A program made the position numbers and the translations under genes. A stretch of 64,000 nt of DNA from Paraspadella gotoi (Eukaryota; Chaetognatha), in contig CM119263.1 in the NCBI GenBank assembly GCA_051294375.1, forward strand, positions 31,844,750-31,908,749, given 5' to 3'. Below are positions 62,661-64,000 of the stretch, piece by piece (within the stretch, counting starts at the first letter, position 1; each line of letters starts with the position of its first letter). Under the pieces are notes generated by a model. That model had not been told where the DNA came from. It did not search any database and saw nothing but the letters and a program-made list of their open reading frames with translations.

Positions 62661-64000
62661 TCCAGGTAAAGATCAAAGACGATTGGGGTGGGGGTAGGGT
62701 GGGTATTTATTGTTATTTATTGTTGTTATTGCATGAAATGACGGGGGCCGATGATGAAAAGCTTGCATATAATGACGCCGCTCATGGATGTTTCCCATAT
62801 GTAACAACTCTGAGGCCCCGACATTTAGCTAGTCTTTAGCTATTTGTTACAACGCCCAGGAGAGGCAGGCAGGCATGCAGGCAGGCAGTCGGAAAGCTCC
62901 CTCTTACAAAGGGCGGGGCAGCTAGATACCTTATAAAGTCAGTTTAGTCAGTATCTTCCCTCTTGACTCTTCTACCCCCTCTCCCGATAGGTTTAGGGGT
63001 ATATATAATCCTTTCTTCATTCTTCCCTTTCTTCCCTTCCTCCTTCCTCGCAGGAACGAAAGGAAAAAGGACCTCATCGACGATGGGGATCCGAAAGATG
63101 GTAGGCAGAGTGAATGGAGACCACTCAACCGGCGACTCCTGAGGCCTTGACTGGCGAGAGTAGCACCCCCGTGGCTAGATGTTCATGGGATAGCCCGGGA
63201 TGCTGTTCTTGAATAGACGGGGAGGATAACGTCACTGGGCCGGTGTTTAAGGCGGGGCAATGGAAACTCAACCCGAGCCAACCCCCCTTGCTCACGGTGC
63301 CCGATAGAGACCGCCTTCCTTCCCGCCAGGCGTTGGCCAAAGGAGCCTAAAAACAGTCTTATCTAGCGCTGGCTCAGTCGACTATCGACTCGATACCTTC
63401 CTCCGCTCATTGTGTCGCACGGGTGTCACCAACGTCTCCCCTTCAATGCCGCCTCTCGACGATGTAGGTATTGAATGGCCCACGGTCGGACTGCGGCCCC
63501 CTTCAATGGCGGTCTTCTCTGCCAAGGAGTTGACACCATCGAGGGAAAGGGGACCCGACGCGCCTGTGGATCCATATCTGGGGAGCAACCAATCCTCTTC
63601 ATAGAGGGTAATGACCGGTGCCCACGTCCGGCCTATGGGCATAAAGGAGGCAAGGCCGTCGAGGAACCGATTCCATCGACCGCTGACGTTTGGATATCCG
63701 AGTCCTCTTGGATCGCCGAGTAAGACACCCGGAGAGGACCCGGTAGGAATTGACGGACGAACGGGTGACTCGGGCCGGGGCTATCAGATCTCTCACCTTC
63801 TCCTGTCGCAGGTTCGCCCCCTTCTGGAGGGGCACAGGCGCAGGGTCGGATCGGGAGTGACTCGCCTTCTCCCCTCTTTGGTTGATCGAAACCTGCCCAT
63901 AACGGACGGGTGGAGATGCCCCAACCTGTGGGGGATTGCTGGAGTCCAAGATCACGCGCGATACCCTTGGTAAGGGGAAGCTTTGCAGGGCGTATGGAAA
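62661..64000. other. GC-rich sequence, nothing recognised
   Basis: Many open frames overlap on both strands because stops are rare in GC-rich DNA. None shows a family I know. A GCAG/GGCAG microsatellite lies at 62862-62888. The 62.66-62.78 kb part with TTATTGTTATTTATTG may be the 3' UTR of the RT element. The rest could be another element running off the window. Confidence 0.4.

Noticed and set aside
62661-64000. Part of an rRNA unit
   Set aside because: Although it is GC-rich and next to an R2-like element, I see no conserved 28S or 18S landmarks.

Overview
The window is AT-rich eukaryotic DNA from a ciliated animal, most likely an invertebrate. It has small exons with GT-AG introns, long AT-rich intergenic stretches, many microsatellites, dense DNA-transposon debris and runs of N that mark scaffold joins. 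No prokaryotic operon, CRISPR array, rRNA or convincing tRNA gene was seen. The species cannot be named from the sequence.

Region by region: (1) 1-5.6 kb is intergenic repeat debris with one intact hAT-like MITE. (2) 5.6-11.7 kb, minus strand, holds a complete phosphatidylinositol 5-phosphate 4-kinase gene (PIP4K2 type). Its 11 coding exons join in frame to 440 aa. (3) 12.8-19.65 kb, plus strand, holds a complete CFAP20DC (C3orf67-like) gene with 8 coding exons and 953 aa, arranged head to head with PIP4K2. A near-consensus RFX X-box lies 93 bp upstream of its ATG. (4) 14.75-34.17 kb is a very large inverted duplication. The 3' part of CFAP20DC and its downstream transposons recur in reverse orientation as a broken copy, around a 1.66 kb loop that is itself a terminal-inverted-repeat element. 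A TSD-flanked insertion present in only one arm shows that the arms come from two different DNA molecules. (5) 34.17-42.9 kb is a second, noisier inverted repeat with two N gaps. (6) 43.9-46.3 kb is strange, homopolymer-poor sequence that matches nothing else here and may be low-quality assembly. (7) 46.3-54 kb is repeats, GA tracts, a G-rich stretch, minisatellites and a long hairpin with a hammerhead-core-like loop. (8) 54.8-62.7 kb is GC-richer and holds two broken copies of a reverse-transcriptase element. Its RT motifs, zinc-knuckle-like region and C-terminal PD motif point to an R2-superfamily non-LTR retrotransposon. (9) 62.7-64 kb is GC-rich with nothing recognised.

The two host genes are unrelated in biochemistry (phosphoinositide kinase; cilia-associated protein) but share a promoter interval of about 0.7 kb. 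At least four families of short elements have 8-bp target duplications, which I read as non-autonomous hAT elements. Both host genes also carry a minisatellite laid exactly over a 5' splice site. The most surprising structure is the inverted duplication of CFAP20DC with a transposon-shaped loop: it is either a real transposon-driven rearrangement or a haplotype misjoin, and long reads would decide.
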